From Chloroflexota bacterium (lineage in GTDB: Bacteria > Chloroflexota > Limnocylindria > Limnocylindrales > CSP1-4), in the NCBI GenBank assembly GCA_025935655.1, contig JAICUV010000059.1, positions 1 through 14,759 on the forward strand: 14,759 bases of DNA. Direction: 5' to 3'. Position 1 is the first letter of the stretch; every line of letters starts with the position of its first letter. The notes under the pieces are model-generated. The model saw only the letters and a program-made list of their open reading frames with translations. It was not told the origin of the DNA and made no database searches. The translations under genes and the position numbers were made by a program. This document shows positions 12,369 to 14,759 of the stretch, piece by piece.

Positions 12369-14759
12369 TCGAATCTTCCTCGAAGCGCGGCGGTTGGCGC
12401 CACCCGGCGCTGGAGCACGACGCCGAGCAGGAGCCCGACGGCGACGACGACGGTGATCGCGAGCAGGATGAGGAGCAGCGGGAGCGGCTCGAGCACGAGC
12501 GGGACGCTCACCGGCGACCCGACGAGCGCGGCGAGGCCGAGCGCCTCGCGCAGGAGGACGAACAGGCCGACGCCGAGCACGGCGCCGAGCAGGAACGCGG
12601 CGATGGTGGTGGGCCCGTGTTCGGCCACGGTCAGGCTGACGGTCTGGCGGCCGGTGAGCCCCAGCGTCCGCAGGTGGGCCGTCTCCTGGGTGCGCGCGAG
12701 GCCCGCGAGCGCCAGTGCCGCCGCCACGCCGAGCGCCGCGTAGGCCGCGGTCACGATCGCCGCCACCACGATGAGCGCGCGGACGGCGTTGGTCACTGGC
12801 TGGGCGCGCAGCGCGGCAGCCGTCTCGGCCTGGCTGGTCACGACGACCGGTGGCGCCGTCGCCTCGACCGCGGCCCGGATGTCCGCGGCCGCCGCGTCGG
12901 GGGCACGGAGGAGCGCATAGACCGGCACGACCCGCGCCGGCGGCGCCTGGCCGAGGAACGCCTCCCGCGAGACGAGGATGAAGTGCCCCTCCAGGGGCAC
13001 GCCCGGGACCGAGTCCCGGACCTCCACGACCTTGTAGGTCAGGTTGTAGCCCTCGATGCTGAGCGTGAAGGTCTCGCCGAGCGCGACGCCGCGCGGGCTG
13101 TCCGCGAGGCTGCGCGAGACGATCGCCGGGATCGGGCCGGGCGCCGGCGTCGCGAACCCGGCCGGGAACGACGGCGCAGCCGGCGTGCCCGCGAGCACGG
13201 CCTCGAGCGCCCTGGCCTCGGGCATCACGACCAGGGCCTGCGGGCCCGTGAGCGAGACCGGGATGGTGGCCTGGAACACGCCGGACGCCGCCTCCACGCC
13301 CGGGAGCGAGGCCGGGTCGAGGCCGATGGGGAGCGCGCCCGAGGGCTGCTGCAGCCGGAAGCTCGCGCCGACCTCCTGCCACGCGGCGACGTCCGCGCCC
13401 CGGTCGAGGTGGTCGAGCGCCGTCATCGCGAACGACCCCACCGTCGCCGTGGCGAGCAGCACGAGGAGCACCGCGGAGCTCGCGCCGCCCTCCCGTGCAC
13501 GGCGGGCCGCCAGCATCGGCACGAGGCCGCGTCCCCGAGCGGCGACCCAGGCGACGGCGGCGAGCGGGACGGGGTACAGGCGGATGACCACGATCCCGGC
13601 GGCGAGGCCAACGAGGGCCGGCACGGCGGCCACGAGCGGGTCGAACCCGGTCCCGCCGTTCGCGGCCCCGACCGCCGCCACGCCGCGCTGGCGGAGCAGG
13701 ATCGCCCCGCCGATCGCCGCCGCCACGATCAGCCCCTCCAGCACCAGGCGCCGCGGTCCGACGTCGGTCACGATGCGCGCGCCCGGGCCGCCTCGGTCGA
13801 GGCCCTGGCCGCGGGCGACGCCCGCGACGGTCGCGATGACCACGACCACGCCGACCACCCCGACCGCGGCGGCGGCGGCGATCGTCGTGTCGATCCGGCC
13901 GGCCGGCACGAGCAGGACCGCACCCACGGCCGCGACGATCGCCGCCGGGACGCCGATGAGCAGCCCCTCGACGAGGACCGGCAGGACGACCTGCGCCCCG
14001 GACGCGCCGCGGCTCCGGGCGAGCACCATGGTCGAGCGGCGACGGCGCGCCGCGAGGACGGCGATGAGTGCCAGCGTGCCGACGGCGACGAGCGCCGGCC
14101 CCAGCGCGATCACCGAGACGACGCTCTCGGCCGCGTACCACCGGGCGCGGTGCTGCTCGAGGATCGGCAGCATCCCGGTGCGCAGCGCCGTGTCGGCGGC
14201 GGCCGTGACGTTCGCCGACGGGTACTGGACCTGGAGCTGCCGAAACGCCGTGATCGTGCGATCGAGGTTCGCGTCGCTGACCAGGTCCGGGTCCAGGAAC
14301 GAGCGCCACGTGTAGCGCAGGACGCGGTCGCTCCCGGCCATGGCGCGGGCGAGTGGGTCGTGTGTCGCGTCCGCGAGCAGGAACGCGGCGTCCAGCAGCT
14401 GGACCTCCGCCGACAGCGCGCGGATCACCGGGTGGATGAGCGTCGGGTCGTCGAGCCAGAAGTCGGCGTCCGGGCGGGTGACCTCGTAGATGCCGGTCAC
14501 CGTCGCGAATGCGAGCGCGTCGCGCGAGCCGCGGCCGATGAGCGGGTCGCCCGGATCGCCGGTGAGCGGCACGGTCTCCCCGAGCGACAGGCCGAATCCC
14601 TTCGCCGTGGCCTCCGAGATGCCCACCTCGTAGACCGGGACGCCGTCCTGCGCCGTCGGGCCGACGTCGTCGCGGGTCGTGACCGTCGCCGTCGGCGGGA
14701 CGCCCTGGACGTAGCGGATGTAGTCGTCCACGCCCTCCTGGATCCGCAGCCGCGCGAAC
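12365..14759 (-). CDS. FtsX/MacB-type ABC transporter permease, 5' end missing
   Basis: Large membrane subunit with two FtsX-like units; the frame runs off the right edge. A GTG at 14729-14731 is preceded by in-frame codons (FARLRIQEG) up to the edge, so it is probably not the real start. Counting from that GTG, residues 1-200 form an extracytoplasmic domain. Membrane segments are near 201-226, 249-276, 283-305, 328-346, 365-386 and 418-437. A second outer domain runs from about 440 to 645, and the last three helices are near 652-678, 708-728 and 750-773. The cytoplasmic loops RSRGASGAQ (239-247) and LRTLGLTGRQ (just after 685) are the family's ATPase coupling regions. One more N-terminal helix is expected beyond the window, giving about ten. 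The stop overlaps the ATPase start by 4 nt. The substrate cannot be told; exporters of lipoprotein, peptide or drug and force-transmitting FtsX systems share this fold. Confidence 0.92.
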   Translation of the reverse strand, partial: FARLRIQEGVDDYIRYVQGVPPTATVTTRDDVGPTAQDGVPVYEVGISEATAKGFGLSLGETVPLTGDPGDPLIGRGSRDALAFATVTGIYEVTRPDADFWLDDPTLIHPVIRALSAEVQLLDAAFLLADATHDPLARAMAGSDRVLRYTWRSFLDPDLVSDANLDRTITAFRQLQVQYPSANVTAAADTALRTGMLPILEQHRARWYAAESVVSVIALGPALVAVGTLALIAVLAARRRRSTMVLARSRGASGAQVVLPVLVEGLLIGVPAAIVAAVGAVLLVPAGRIDTTIAAAAAVGVVGVVVVIATVAGVARGQGLDRGGPGARIVTDVGPRRLVLEGLIVAAAIGGAILLRQRGVAAVGAANGGTGFDPLVAAVPALVGLAAGIVVIRLYPVPLAAVAWVAARGRGLVPMLAARRAREGGASSAVLLVLLATATVGSFAMTALDHLDRGADVAAWQEVGASFRLQQPSGALPIGLDPASLPGVEAASGVFQATIPVSLTGPQALVVMPEARALEAVLAGTPAAPSFPAGFATPAPGPIPAIVSRSLADSPRGVALGETFTLSIEGYNLTYKVVEVRDSVPGVPLEGHFILVSREAFLGQAPPARVVPVYALLRAPDAAAADIRAAVEATAPPVVVTSQAETAAALRAQPVTNAVRALIVVAAIVTAAYAALGVAAALALAGLARTQETAHLRTLGLTGRQTVSLTVAEHGPTTIAAFLLGAVLGVGLFVLLREALGLAALVGSPVSVPLVLEPLPLLLILLAITVVVAVGLLLGVVLQRRVAPTAALRGRFE
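12375..12381 (-). promoter_or_regulatory. Ribosome binding site of the AbrB-tailed ATPase
   Basis: GAGGAAG on the minus strand, inside the end of the permease gene, 6 nt before the first of two adjacent ATGs (9 nt before the second). It suggests reinitiation as well as coupling at this junction. Confidence 0.65.

Noticed and set aside
14729..14731. GTG as the start of the permease, with AGGAGG close by
   Set aside because: The AGGAGG is only 2 nt before the GTG, too near. The frame stays open to the window edge, and an N-terminal membrane helix is missing if the gene starts here.
1..14759. CRISPR array, transposon, prophage, toxin-antitoxin or defence system
   Set aside because: No regularly spaced repeats, no transposase or integrase, no terminal repeats and no shift in base composition. 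The AbrB-like segment is fused to an ATPase and has no toxin partner.

Overview
This is a very GC-rich window (well above 70% G+C by eye). Nearly all of it is coding and most genes lie on the minus strand. The gene content suggests a free-living, high-GC bacterium. The closest fit I can argue is a Chloroflexota lineage such as Limnocylindria, or failing that an actinobacterium. The reasons are an actin-like FtsA/PilM-type gene next to alaS, ABC ATPases with an AbrB-like tail, a small CMNCGCG protein, and a cell-surface protein with a Pro/Thr-rich stalk and a C-terminal membrane anchor. That assignment is inference; there is no rRNA in the window.

Layout from left to right. (1) 1-528 (-) is the N-terminal part of an FtsA/PilM-like actin-fold protein, cut by the left edge; it lies 36 nt downstream of alaS (565-3366, -), which is complete. 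(2) 3470-3664 (-) is a small conserved-looking Cys-rich protein flanked by hairpins. (3) 3823-6647 (-) is a compact operon: cysteine desulfurase, then mnmA (tRNA 2-thiouridylase), then two small membrane proteins. The first three genes overlap by 4 nt at each junction. (4) 6768-8567 (+) is the only convincing plus-strand gene, divergent from the desulfurase. It encodes a secreted, membrane-anchored protein with four YbaY/YscW-like beta domains split two and two by a Pro/Thr-rich stalk. (5) 8623-10545 (-) is typA/bipA, convergent with the surface protein across a short gap that holds a hairpin. (6) 10615-14759 (-) is an ABC exporter operon of the FtsX/MacB type: a large permease running off the right edge and two ATPases, all joined by ATGA overlaps.

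How the genes fit together. The desulfurase takes sulfur from cysteine and is placed to hand it to MnmA for thiolation of the wobble uridine in tRNA; their translational coupling supports a dedicated pair. AlaS and TypA are core translation and ribosome factors. The permease with its two ATPases should form one membrane complex that works on a lipid, lipoprotein or peptide substrate, or transmits mechanical force.

Most of the window is ordinary housekeeping. The points most worth a second look are a Gly in place of the near-invariant Asp of the G3 motif of TypA, the four-domain YbaY-like surface protein, the AbrB-like tail on one ABC ATPase, and the small membrane proteins coupled to mnmA. 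I found no CRISPR array, transposon, prophage, defence system, tRNA or rRNA. No gap between genes exceeds about 160 bases.
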